NCBI GenBank assembly: GCA_037783415.1
Contig: JAZGTN010000190.1
Location: forward strand, 434,001-498,000
Direction of reading: 5' to 3'
Length of the DNA: 64,000 nt
Source of the DNA: Leptasterias polaris
Lineage: Eukaryota; Echinodermata; Asteroidea; Forcipulatida; Asteriidae
This document shows positions 50,262 to 60,889 of this stretch, piece by piece. Position numbers and translations under genes: made by a program. Under the pieces are notes generated by a model that was given only the letters and a program-made list of their open reading frames with translations, had not been told where the DNA came from and did not search any database. Positions within the stretch are counted from its first letter, which is position 1, and every line of letters starts with the position of its first letter.

Positions 50262-51203
50262 ACCAAAACACATACCAAAATAAACTTTTACTTGATGTCT
50301 GTGGCGAAGTTTATGACAATCGTCTAAAAATTTGTATACATAATGACCTTTATGCAGACAACATTATTATGTGTGGAGTTTCAGATTGATGACGTCATCA
50401 TGTGTCACGTGGTATTGCCTTTAAGTTTTACTTTTTGAAGCCTTGCATATCAAAAAACAAAAGTTGAAACTTGTCATATAAATATACAATGATAATGACT
50501 ACGTAAATCTAAATCAAAATCACATTAAATATGAATAATAAAAAAAAATACGCATATGGGTTGGTTAATAATCTAAAAAAGAAGAACAAATTAGTACATT
50601 GCATATACTTGTAGATTTGTCTGCCTCAAATCATTGAACAAAATATTAAAAGCAGTTCACAGAGAATACTTATTTAGATAACTGGTAATAAGTTAACACG
50701 GGCTGTTTTGTTATTAATCAAAATGCGATTAATAATCTTGCACAGATTTGTGGTGGCACTAATTCTAAAAAGATTATTAAAAGCTGTTCACAGAGCAAAA
50801 TATTATACTTGTTCAGCAAGCTGATGAAATAAGGTATTGGGCTGTTTTTGAATCGTGATGTCCTGGTGCGTAAGTGGGAATAATGATGTACATTACGCAA
50901 GTTGCGGGCGTGAGACTCCCGTCTGGTAAGAGGGAGAAGATCATTTGTACGTTCTGAATTGGCAAGTCCTTCGGCCAAGCTGAGACAATGATTCTCTCTC
51001 CTGTTACAGCTTGTTGCAAGTTTTGATGTTTTGAATGTGGTCTATGACTCTTACATTAGGACATTCCACTTTGGAAGAAGCATTATCTCTCCCTTTCAAT
51101 TAATAATAACAATTGCGACAATACTAATGCTTTAAGGGCTACATTGAGCCTGCACAGATTAATGACATAATTGCATTGTAAGATGTACATGAACAAAATT
51201 TAG
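50262..51203. other. Non-coding
   Basis: AT-rich. No gene, repeat array or splice-flanked exon recognised. Confidence 0.4.
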
Positions 51204-51545
51204 TTCAACCCAAATCATTATTAAATTTACCCAGTCAGTTTCCCTTGCGGTTTATTATTTGATATCTGATATAAAAAGTAGCATCCCCTTAAGGTGATCC
51301 CCTGGCTGCTGCTTCCAAGGTTGTATCGTATACTTGGGTGTGATCCCTGGCTACACGGCAGTTTGCGGTTGAATGGCTTCTGACTGGCACCCACCGAACA
51401 AGGATATTGACAAAATAGGGAGACCGCCAACATAGGGCTAGATAGCTCAGTTGGTAGAGTACCGGCACGTTATCCGGAGGTCGTTGGATCAAATCCCGCT
51501 CTAGTAAAATGTTCTTTGTTCAACCCAAATCATGATAATAACTTA
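51204..51545 (+). mobile_element. tRNA-like SINE with direct-repeat flanks
   Basis: At 51435-51504 a tRNA-like fold can be drawn: CTAGA pairs with TCTAG, an A-box-like TAGCTCAGTTGGTAGAG is present, CCGG pairs with CCGG around an anticodon-like loop, and the B box is degenerate (TTGGATCAAATCC). The anticodon loop is one base irregular. GTTCAACCCAAATCAT flanks the unit at 51203 and 51519, either as a target-like duplication or as internal repetition. Probably a SINE rather than a working tRNA gene. Confidence 0.65.
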
Positions 51546-52112
51546 CCAGTCTTTCGAATAAATCTTGTGGATTAAATTGGTCCTAAAAAAACCACAAAAC
51601 TTTGAAGTCAAATTTCAGAAAGAATGTTTTGCTCTATTTTCTACTTCCAGAAGCGGTGTTTGTAAAGGCTGAGCAATCTTAACTTGTCTCTGTACAATTT
51701 AATTATTTATTTATTTTAAATTGTTATGTGGTTTAAACAATTTACTTGTTTTTGTTACCGGTATTGGTTCAGCAATTGGTCATTGGTTGCTTAAATTTGT
51801 CATCGACTAATTTTTTATTAAGATAGTTGAATAACTAGTAAAAAGGAACTGGACTAAGGTTTGAAGTTGCTACACATATCAACAAAATTGTTGGACTAAG
51901 CAAAAATGGTAATTGACTAAATATAAGTTGTATGAGACATCCTTTAAGCCTAGCACAGGACTAATTAAAACTACACAGTTTTTACAAATAGTCACGCTCT
52001 TTCTTACGAATAATTGAAATCGGTAGTGTCATACATAATGCTGGACTTTAATAGTCGAATTAATTATACCACAGCCTGCAAAATTTAGGGTAAACCAGAC
52101 AAAATCTCAAAA

Positions 52113-52505
52113 TAAGAAACTACACAAGGAACAAACCATTCAATTATCCCGGATACCGAACTTTGGGCAAACTCGATACAAACTAAAAACAAGAGCATAC
52201 ACAAGGTCCAAACCATTCAATTATCCCGGATACCGAACTTTGGGCAAACCCGATACAAACTAAAAACAAGAGCCCACACAAGCTCCAAACCATTCAATTA
52301 TCCCGGATACCGAACTTTGAGCAAACTCGATACAAACTAAAAACAAAAGCCTACACAAGGTCCAAACCATTCAATTATCCCGGATACTGAACTTTGAACA
52401 AACTCGATACAAACTAAAACAATAGCCTACACAAGGTCCAAACCATTAAATTATCCCGGATACCGAACTTTGAGCAAACTCGATACAAACTAAAAACAAT
52501 AGCCT
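52113..52505. repeat. 77-bp minisatellite, five copies
   Basis: The marker TATCCCGGATACC falls at 52145, 52222, 52299, 52376 (one base changed) and 52452, giving periods of 77, 77, 77 and 76 bp. Units also contain CCAAACCATTCAATTA and CTCGATACAAACTAAAAAC. Confidence 0.93.
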
Positions 52506-53429
52506 GATCTAGAAATGGTTCAGCCTGACCCATACATGGATTGGTTAAACTGGGACTCAGAATCCGGGTCATTTCTGACCAGGCAGTTCTTTAGAGTGTA
52601 ATTGTGATATAAATATTATTTACTTATTAGAACACTGGCCTAAATTATAAACACACCCAGATTTATTAAAATGTAGCCTATATGTATTTTAATTGGTCAG
52701 TGTACATGTGACCGTCTGTAAACCTTTAAGACGGACACACCTCTAGGTATTGTGCAAGGTTATAATCAAATATTTAGAGCGCCAAACCAAATACTCTAGA
52801 GCGCTGAACCAAAGATTTTAGATCACCAAAGCTTAATGCTAGAGCGCGGAACCAATTATTGAAATGGCGCCCATCTGTACTTCACGTTCCAACATAAGAC
52901 CACTACACAAAGCGCTCGTTAAACGTCGTAAGCCTAATGTGCATAAGCTTAAAAAAGCTGAGTTTTCAAAATTTTCGAAGCAAGATTTCAAGCTTATTTG
53001 ATATAATTCAACTATTATGAGCGATCACGAGGCTAGCTAATTGATTGACTGCCAAAATCTACCAAAGGTTTAACGCAAGTAACAACCAGTTGAAGCCAAT
53101 GGCTGTATGTCATTGCAAAATTATTACAAACTGCACGTTCGCAAACTAAACCTCGTAAAACAGTACTGCGTAAGCACATAAGTCTAACCATGGGCTACAA
53201 AAGCTATTAACAATAATAAAAAAAAAAAAAGTTCCACAGATTATTGGTCGCAGGATTGAGACCCTACTCCATGCCTGAAGCCGTTGTCCTACGTTTTGGG
53301 ACATTCGGCAATGAAATGGTCCAAAGATAAAGGAAAATTCACCCATTTTCTGCTGTCGATCGCTCTATAATTTTAGCTACAACCGGGAAGGGGTCAACCA
53401 AGACATCCGGAATCAGGATCAGTTCTGAC
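52506..53429. other. Non-coding
   Basis: Contains a GGGTCA-rich block at its start and an A run at 53217-53230. No gene supported. Confidence 0.4.
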
Positions 53430-53952
53430 CCAGCAGCCGATTTCACGAAATTTTACGCCATGGCGTAAGTCTTCTGGCGCAACATTTATGGCGTAAGTTG
53501 CGCCACGAAGTTATGATCAATTTCACGAAAGTAACGCCACGTCTGAAAGTGGCGCAAGTCTGAAAGATACGCCATAAAAATGGCGAAACTTACGCCTTCG
53601 ATTTTGATGGCGTGAGTCAGTATTTTATTGCGCAAGTTGATAAGCTGCCAACGGCACAACGTGTTTTACCTAGGTAGGCTACGAGATCCTTGGGAAACGA
53701 CGTTATTTCAGTGCTTACCGAAAAATGTTGCATTCTTTCTTTTCTGTAGCGGGCTAAAAAAAAAACACGTTCGTCAGCCATTTGTTTTCAATAATTTTTT
53801 AAGATTAAAAACAAACTAGTTTATAACCTTTGTATGGTTCAACAACCAGCTTAAACTAAATTCAACGCCCCAACCAATTTAATCAAGCATCATTTTAAAA
53901 CTACAAGGCAACATCAACTTAATTTAGTAATCAGATAATGAAATGTAATGGG
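53430..53952. mobile_element. Truncated copy of the CAGCAGCCGATTTCACGAAA element, inverted
   Basis: Starts with the same terminus as the element at 1495-2220 and is its reverse complement, including the GGCGTAAG / GCGCCA palindromic words. It stops at about 53952 without the far terminus. It lies just downstream of the stop codon of gene copy 2. It offers a minus-strand AATAAA at 53629-53624 and the variant ATTAAA at 53883-53878 as possible poly(A) signals for that gene. Confidence 0.75.
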
Positions 53953-54021
53953 AATTCCTAGTACCGTCGAACGCCTCTCAGACGGATCTATCCAAACCTC
54001 AGGTCACAAAACTCACAAAAC

Positions 54022-54161
54022 TCATCGCTGCATCCTATTGGGTATCTTACAGATGAAGGGATATTTCGGGTCATCCTTGTCCACCGTCTTCGAACTATCT
54101 TGCTTGTAGCCATAGTTATATGTGTAGTTGGCTAAACTTCCCTCTGCCAGTACAGATATCC
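54022..54161 (-). CDS. Terminal coding exon, gene copy 2 (lectin-like C-terminus)
   Basis: The acceptor GATTCTACAG opens 140 nt of coding sequence ending in TGA at 54024-54022, in phase 1. The 45 residues read ISVLAEGSL, then NYTYNYGYKQ, and close with KYPFICKIP. The aromatic-Pro-Phe-Ile-Cys motif resembles the last strand and final Cys of C-type lectin domains. The usual WND and preceding Cys are not here. Joined after the 48-nt exon at 55943-55896, the frame stays open. A plausible reading is that this is the tail of the lectin domain whose first half is seen in the copy-1 exon at 27334, with LamG and Ig modules in between. The short length makes the family call tentative. Confidence 0.65.
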
Positions 54162-54298
54162 CTGTAGAATCAAGCGAAGGAACGTTAGTAGATATACATG
54201 TTGTTTGATTTTTTGATTATAGTGATTTATTTGTTCGGCTTAAACATGAAAAGGAAAGGCCTGAGAAAATAACAAAGACCCGATTGTGACATTTTGTT

Positions 54299-54473
54299 AG
54301 CCGGTGTGGACGGAGATTCTGTCCCCCCGGAGATTCTGTCCCCCCATATGGAGAACTGTGTACAAACTGCTTTTGATAGCGCCCTCTTTTGAATCATCCT
54401 CCTCCATTCCACGTTAATTTCCCATATGGGGGACAGAATCTCGGGGGACAGATTTCCCTATGACACCGGCGTG
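54299..54473. mobile_element. Small foldback MITE
   Basis: The inverted arms share GCCGGTGT, GAGATTCTGTCCCCC and CATATGG, with about 65 bp between them. The left arm carries the GGAGATTCTGTCCCCC unit twice. Lies in the last intron of gene copy 2. Confidence 0.8.
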
Positions 54474-54654
54474 GTGTTTGGGTGTCTTTTTGACACCCTG
54501 TTGTTTGGACATCCTGTTTTATCTGACATACTTGTAAACGTACAGAAAGTGAACAATCTGGACAATATCCAGGAAACTTGAGCACGCTTTTACCAAATCA
54601 TGGCTAAACCCTTCCACAGTGACTCCGTCAACATTATTTAAAGCAAAGCAAACA

Positions 54655-55040
54655 TTAGGTTATCACTCTTAAAATTAATGTCATTAAAAACTGACTTAGT
54701 TAGAAATACAACGGCTTTCGATAGTAAAAAGCATTTTGTGTGTGAGAATCATTTCACTTCGAAGTAATGTGGTTATGAAAAAAAATATCACAGCTTGTTA
54801 TGCCCCAAAATTTGAACCAGATAAACGGTTCTGTCAGAAACGTTTCTCAGAATATGTATTCCTAAAGGGATTATTCTACCTGCTAGGAAATATTTGTTCC
54901 GTGTTTTTGGCGATATCTCAAAAACGCGACCACCTTTTGAAGTAAAATATTTACAGGTTGGATTTATTGTATATATCTACAACTGTATAGGATTATAACA
55001 ATCGAACGACTCCAAAAACCAAAAGTATACTTTGCCTTTA
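54655..55040 (+). repeat. Dispersed repeat family C, copy 3
   Basis: Matches 9302-9690 through TTTCACTTCGAAGTAATGTG, CGATATCTCAAAAACGC and AAAGTATACTTTGCC. Non-coding and intronic. Confidence 0.7.
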
Positions 55041-55360
55041 AAGGGTATTCATAACATTGGTAAGAGTACAAACACAAATGTTCACAGATTTGCAGACAAC
55101 TGACATGGTATAAAGATGGTCATGGTGGGAACATCCCTTTGAATATTGTTTACTTGAAATGCAATCGTTTTTCAGAAATGATTAAAACAATTATTTAAAA
55201 ATTTGTAAGTCGAAAACTCTTGTTTGAAACCAATGGAAACTGTTTTTCTTTTGACCGATTGAGCTGAAACTCTCACAGGTTTGTTTCCTACGTTGGGTCA
55301 CATCAAGTTTGGATACTGGTCTTTGACAATTACCAATGCTACACACATGTGCTTTAAAAA
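55040..55360. repeat. Dispersed repeat family B, additional copy
   Basis: Shares CAAATGTTCACAGATTTG, GGGTCACATCAAG and CTGGTCTTTGACAATT with 935-1410. Lies directly after the family C copy. Confidence 0.6.
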
Positions 55361-55895
55361 TGACATAACAAAATAAATTATTAAACTGAAGTAGCTGTAA
55401 GTAGAGGTTGAAGCTTCGTTCATAATGTAGTTACCTCATGAATCATTCATACTAAGGATGATAATGCTAGCCTCTGATAGGCTGGGGTGTTGCTTTCCCC
55501 ATTGTTCCTTTCTCTTGTGATCAAGGGAAATTGCGAAGAAAAACCAGTCAAAATAACAGTTGTTTCTTCAAAATGTGTTTATCTTTCTGGACATCGCAAA
55601 ATAAGTAGTTGGCTGCAGGTGTTGACACTTGAGTAAGACTGATCCTTTGATATTTTGCTATTTTTGTGTAGTGCTGGGCTTTTTATTTTATTATATTTTT
55701 TGTTAAATCATTGGACACGTCTCAATAAATAGAACGGATCATCTCAGTGGAACAAGTATTCTATTGTCACTTATTATAGTCAGCAAAGAGTCGCCCTCTT
55801 ACCAGAGGCTCATCCCCTAATCACTGAAAGTAGCACTCCAAAATCTCTAATGTTGACTCACTACGATGCTCATATTTTTTTATAGAGACACTTAC

Positions 55896-55943
55896 CAGTA
55901 GGCCCATGTTCTTGGTCGCTCAAGCTGAACATCATTCCTTGGC
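55896..55943 (-). CDS. 48-nt linker exon, gene copy 2
   Basis: Between the acceptor CATTACAG and the donor CTG|GTAAGT on the minus strand lies exactly 48 nt. Reading in phase 1 from the Ig exon gives an open 16-codon segment, GQGMMFSLSDQEHGPT, which runs into the terminal exon in frame. Both splice sites are close to consensus. It would act as a short linker between the Ig module and the lectin-like tail. No counterpart for copy 1 is visible because homology stops at 216. The call depends on splice signals and phase, not on a domain. Confidence 0.6.
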
Positions 55944-56147
55944 CTGTAATGATAAAACATGCCAAGATAAGTTTACATTGATGTTATTTTGATACTCTCT
56001 TCGATCGATATATGTTGAAATAACAACACCCATAAAGTGTCAATTTTAACACCTTATTGTTTGCAGTAAAAATGTTGTTTAATTATTTGACTTTGGGACT
56101 TGGAATGAATGCATGTCATTCAGTATTGCCTTTAACGATTAACTAAC

Positions 56148-56435
56148 CTTTATAGATCAACACGGATGCATTGTTGGACCCAGCCAGAGCTGTGCATGCT
56201 ATGGCCATAGGACTGACTTGACTGGAACTCATCACCAATGTAGAGCGAACTACACACGTAGATACATTCACTGATTGGATCATGTAGCCGTCTCCTGAAG
56301 CGTCTAAATTCTCCCAACTACCGGTTTGTTTGTGATACAGACTCCACGTAATGATCGGCCCAGATGAGTCGCTAGCCGTGCACTCGTACTCGAGATCGCT
56401 CTTCATAACCAGACTGCGCACTCGTAAATCCCACT
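56148..56435 (-). CDS. Ig-like domain exon, gene copy 2
   Basis: A 288-nt symmetric phase-1 exon between acceptor TTTTCAG and donor AAAG|GTTAGT. It has the same Cys-Trp-Cys pattern as the copy-1 exon (621-334). Only eight bases differ. One is silent, and seven give Phe to Leu, Pro to Ser, Leu to Pro, Ser to Ile, Met to Leu, Asp to Glu and Thr to Met. It is followed in transcription order by the 48-nt exon at 55943 and preceded by the LamG exon at 60816-60103, across an intron of about 3.7 kb that was enlarged by the hAT-like element. Confidence 0.8.
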
Positions 56436-57511
56436 CTGAAAACAAAACCACCAAGTTGTGAGAAAATAAAATCGAATTAAAATTTCAGTCTTTGAGCTAA
56501 AACATGTTGTTTATGGACAACAACCAGCTATAACAACCAATGACATTACCACGCAGTGAAGACCAGGACTCTACACTATTATTCCCAAAATTAAATACAT
56601 TCAACGAATAAATGTATTTCTCAAGGGTCATATTGGCATCTGTGTCCCTACCATGCTTGAAAGGGTGTGTACAACATTGGTAAGATTGACAAATAAAAAT
56701 GATTACAAATTTGCACATAATTTACATGGTATAAGGATTGTCATGGAGAAAAACTGTCCTTGAATATGTTTTGCTTGAACTGCTACACATTTTAGCAAAT
56801 GGTTAAAACAATAGTCTTTATCACTCGTGATCAGGGGCGGATCCAGGATTTTCCAAACGGGGGGCGTGAAAATTTACCAAGCAGCAAATGGTGAATGCAA
56901 TTTGTGGCGCCTACGAGCGCATAATGCGAACCCCTAACGGCATGGGCCGGTTCCGGGGCCCGCAATGCTACGAAACGGGATTTTAGATGCTCTGTGGTAC
57001 GATCTCATGCAATATCCGACCACTTAAACCAATTTTGTTTTTGCAAGATCATTATTAAAACATTATTTTCGAGTTGGGGGTCATCGATTTGAATCGGCCA
57101 TCCTGAGTTTTAAAATCAAAATGCAGGCTACAACTTATACTTATTCGGGGTGGGGGGGGGGGGGGGGGAACTGTTGGCGAGTTAAACGATAGTGCAATTT
57201 TTAATATAACCAAATAGGGTCTCTTTGTCATTTGGTTTTCACATACTTGAGGATTAGAATGTGACACAAAATTACAAGATGTGCTTGTCTTCAGTGACAG
57301 CGCGATCGAGCAACAATAACATTAATGTACGACAAGGTGAAGGTAGGCCTACTATAGAGGCCTAGCCCCCTCCCCCAGCCCTACATTGTTGTACTATCTG
57401 CACAATTGATAATGACTAGTTTGAAAGAAACACAACGGATATTTACCCTCTTTCTTGAATACGAAAAAAATCTGTGATTTTCTAAACAGAGTGAGACACC
57501 ATGATTATACG

Positions 57512-58600
57512 ATGCTATGTCTTCAATAGCCCCATGAGTAGGGCCAATCCACTTCGTTCATATCCTTGCCAATTGGGCCTAAGCACCATTGCAATCCTAT
57601 TTTGTGCGCGATGTAGTTTTTAATCCGGGTTATGAAACTTACCGATCGAATGCTACTGTTGGCCTACTTATAGAAAGCCCAAATGGTAAACATTTTTTTT
57701 TAAACATCACAGATTTTTGGGGAAAATTGATTGTCTTTCTAGTCGCGAGAGTGAATTTTTTGATAACGCGTATTAACAACGTGCGCGAGAACCTAGTTGG
57801 GTTCCCTTAACAATTTCACAACATTTAAACTATCTATGGGGACCAGACTGATTTACATAACGCGCTGAGCATAGTATAGACCTTTCTTTTGCAACGTCAC
57901 AGCCCGAGTTCAAGTTTGCCAACCCAGGTTGACAAACTATGGAAAGCCATAACTGCAAATCAAAAACAGATTGCCACATCACAGTTTGTAGCAGTGTTAC
58001 ACAAAATATTCAACAATAGTGTTGAATTTGTTGGAAACAAATCAACCAATCATGGAAGGTATTTCCGTTCATGAATCTTTACAGAAAATGTTTAATTTGG
58101 TCACAACATTTTTTAACACGATTGAATGTTTTGCCAACATTCGGCCGTCCATGCCAACCGGCGCACTTTGTTTATCAACAAAAGAAAGGTCTATCTTTCC
58201 CAGACGGGCGTGAGATGCGCACAGCATTACACGTATTTCACAAAACCTTGATTGCGCTCGGCGCGCTGACTAAATCAGTCTGGTCCCCATTATATCAGCA
58301 GTTGATCGCCTAACTGTTGTGGATTGTTGAGGGAACCTGACAATGGTTTTCCCGCAAGTTAATAAATGGGGAAAAAATCACACTCGCGACTCGAAAAGCA
58401 AACAATTTTCCCAAAAGATATGTGATGTTTAAAAAACAAAATCAGCATTAGGGCCTTCTACAAGTACAGTAGCATTCGATCGGTACGTTTCATAACCCGG
58501 ATTAAAAATCAAATCGGCCACAGAAAAAAAAGATGCACTGGGCCAAGGATACGAAGTAGATTATCCCTATTCATGGGGCTATGTCTTCACTAGTTTCCGG
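57512..58600. repeat. Large foldback inside the hAT-like element
   Basis: Left arm blocks GTCTTCAATAGCCCCATGAG, AATCCGGGTTATGAAAC and CCGATCGAATGCTACTGT reappear as reverse complements at 58440-58590. Further inward, GTCGCGAGAGTGA and AACCTAGTTGGGTTCCC have looser partners. Confidence 0.75.
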
Positions 58601-58751
58601 AAGTTCGTATTGTAAAAGTCACATTGTATTTAGCGCGCGCGAGTGCTGACTTTCCATCCAGAAACTTCTTTGCACAATGTACACACATATGTGGCATGCA
58701 TGGTCGACTCACGATGTGGGTGAATGATCTTCACGCCCGGATCCCCGCGCC

Positions 58752-59012
58752 AGGCATGTTTAGACTTGTGGACAAGTCGTTAAATGTCTGTCGCGGTGAT
58801 AGCGGAACGGCTTTCTCGCAATATCCCGCGAGAGGGCTGCTCTGTGCGAGATTACTGCTCTCACGACTGGTTAATGACGAAGAGTTGGCAGCCAGCAACT
58901 TCGCGCGAGAGCAGTGATCTCGCGAGAGCATTCTTTTACGCGACAGCACCAGATGCGACTCGACTCCCCGCGACCATCATTAACGACTTGTCCACAAGTC
59001 TAGGCATGTTCA
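58752..59012. repeat. Second foldback inside the hAT-like element
   Basis: GGCATGTTTAGACTTGTGGA and CAAGTCGTTAA at the left are answered by TTAACGACTTG and TCCACAAGTCTAGGCATG at the right. Between them are many CTCGCGAGA palindromes, giving a locally GC-rich, highly foldable stretch. Confidence 0.78.
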
Positions 59013-60102
59013 GTGTGTGAGAAAAACACGCTTTCCACACAGTACATACACAAGATTCACGTGAGACAATGTCTGACAGTGAAATAATAGTGGTCCACAA
59101 ATGAAACAAAGTGTACGAGGTACGGATTTTTAGTAGCTTCTTTGAAATAAAATACTAGGTAGGGCCTATGTCATTAATTTTGTCTCTCCCTCACTTTTCT
59201 CCTTGATGGTGTCTTTTTTTTTTTTTTTTTTTTTCTCAAGCAAAAGGGGGAGGGCGTACGCCCCCCCCTGTATCCGCCGCTGGTGATAAATCCGGTGTTT
59301 GAAACCAGTTAACATTTTAATGGGGTTTCTCGCTTCTTTTGTTTTTGACTCCTATAAGCGATTTAGCTGAAACTTTCACAGGTTTGTAAATTTCATTTAA
59401 TTAGTTGGGTCACATCAAGTGTGGATACTGGTCTTTGAAAATGTTCAATGTTGAACAAACCCGTTACATATCATTGCATAAATTACACACAACCAGAGTA
59501 TGGGCTCTGAAAACAAGCAATGCCATCTAAAATGGAAATACTTGGCAATCGGTTTTAAACTGTGTATCAGGGTGGCTTTTATGCGCGTACTAGCTAACTG
59601 AAATTCACACACTTTCTGCTCTTTCGTAACGTAAGCTCCCAAAACTCTCGGGTGAGAATTGACTCGGTCTCAAGGGGTCTGACGCATTCCTGGGTCTAGC
59701 TGCCCTGGAAACGAATGTTAACAGTAATATTTTTAAGAGTTATTTGGCGTCAATTGACACATTTATGGGTAATTTTGACACAGATAACGGGTCATACTGA
59801 CCCAGAATGAGGTCAGGCACCACGTGACCCGCATTTGTTTTTTTTTTAACTGGAGACAAGCAGAAACTCTCGGGGGAAAATATATGATAGAAATCAAAAG
59901 CTTCTTTGTGCTAGTAAACGGAACATGTAATGTTTACACTTGAGCCTTCCACGACCAATTATACATCATAAACTCCCCAAGGAATTGATTAGTGTACGAA
60001 TTAATCACATTTTTCAAATGTTTGCTATTCTGGTGATATCTTGTATTAACAACCAGGAAGTAAATTAAAATGTTAAACTTCTTGATATTTGTTTTTACTC
60101 AC

Positions 60103-60816
60103 CGAGTGATCCACAAGAGTAAAGGTTATGTATCTGTTGTTGGGTAAGAAGACCGCCAAAGACCGCCAACTGACTGTAAGCAGCAGAGCCACCACGAGTA
60201 AGAGATTGTGCACTGCCCAACTTGTTGGACAAACCCAAGTAGAGCTCTGTGTAACCATCAGCATCGGTTCCCGGCAAAATGGCAGATGACACATTCGCAA
60301 TAATTAATACGCCATCAACGAATAGCTCAAGAGCGTCATCTGCCACAGTGTCGATTTCAAAAGATAAAGTCAGGTGAAACCATTTGTTTTGGGGTATATT
60401 TGCTGGATTGTATTTGTTGATGTAAATACCAGTTGATGTTCGGATAATATACATAAACATTTCGTTTTGATACAGAAAAGCAAGACCCCTGGCAGAGTTT
60501 GTTTGTCCTCCAGAGCTGATATAGTAACGTGTTCCAGTGAAGCCTGATGACGTATTTATCTTGAGCCATAAAGACCACATCATATTTTGACCGGGGTCAG
60601 AGATCCAAGTTCCTTTGAAGTCACCAATGTTTAAGAATGAACCTGACTCGGCATACACAGCGCATGCGTGATCAACTACGTCAGGAGCAGGAACTAGTTC
60701 AATCAGAGTTAAATCTCCATCGAGTTGGTACCAGTCTCCACTTACTGCAAGGGAGTCACATGACGCGACATAGCTCTCCATAGGACCCAGCGCTCGGTGA
60801 AGAAACGGAACAACGT
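60103..60816 (-). CDS. LamG-like domain exon, gene copy 2
   Basis: A 714-nt symmetric phase-1 exon, acceptor ATACACAG and donor TCG|GTGAGT. It encodes the same LamG-like unit as 3338-2622, with SGSFLNIGDF, MMWSLWLKI, NKWFHLTLSFE, LFVDGVLI, LYLGLSN and LAVFGGLLTQQQIHNLY. It is one codon shorter (in the ADDALE region). About 30 residues differ, clustered after LFVDGVLI and around the LYLG strand, regions that are loops in this fold. The reading frame is intact, so the copy looks functional. The upstream exon is not visible before the right edge of the window. Confidence 0.85.
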
Positions 60817-60889
60817 CTGTGTATTTAAAGGGAAAACATAATTTAACGATCTACTTCAACGATAATTGAGAAATAAAACAGATTTCTAT

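Larger units (their letters stand above)
56832..59282. mobile_element. hAT-like non-autonomous transposon with 5-bp target duplication
   Basis: The 2451-bp element has ends CAGGGGCGGATCCAG and CTGTATCCGCCGCTG (inverted with mismatches). GTGAT flanks it on both sides (56827-56831 and 59283-59287). The uninterrupted site is preserved in copy A near 1095-1105. It has no transposase. The interior has two nested foldbacks, at about 57512-58600 and 58752-59012. The termini resemble hAT elements, but a 5-bp duplication is shorter than the usual 8, so the superfamily is tentative. The ORFs inside are incidental. Confidence 0.82.
56027..60838. repeat. Segmental duplication, copy B
   Basis: Direct repeat of 216-3358, enlarged by the 2451-bp hAT-like insertion and lacking the 726-bp TIR element of copy A. 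The right end lies immediately beside a 5'-truncated LINE. Confidence 0.9.

Noticed and set aside
51435..51504. Functional tRNA gene
   Set aside because: The anticodon arm is irregular and the B box is degenerate, with SINE-like flanks.
52113..52505. CRISPR-like array
   Set aside because: Units are contiguous with no unique spacers, and the genome is eukaryotic; a minisatellite.
54299..54473. Rho-independent-type terminator hairpin
   Set aside because: Eukaryotic context; the inverted repeat is better explained as a MITE.
58624..59020. Overlapping ORFs of 72-97 codons
   Set aside because: They lie in the GC-rich foldback inside the hAT-like element and read its palindromes.
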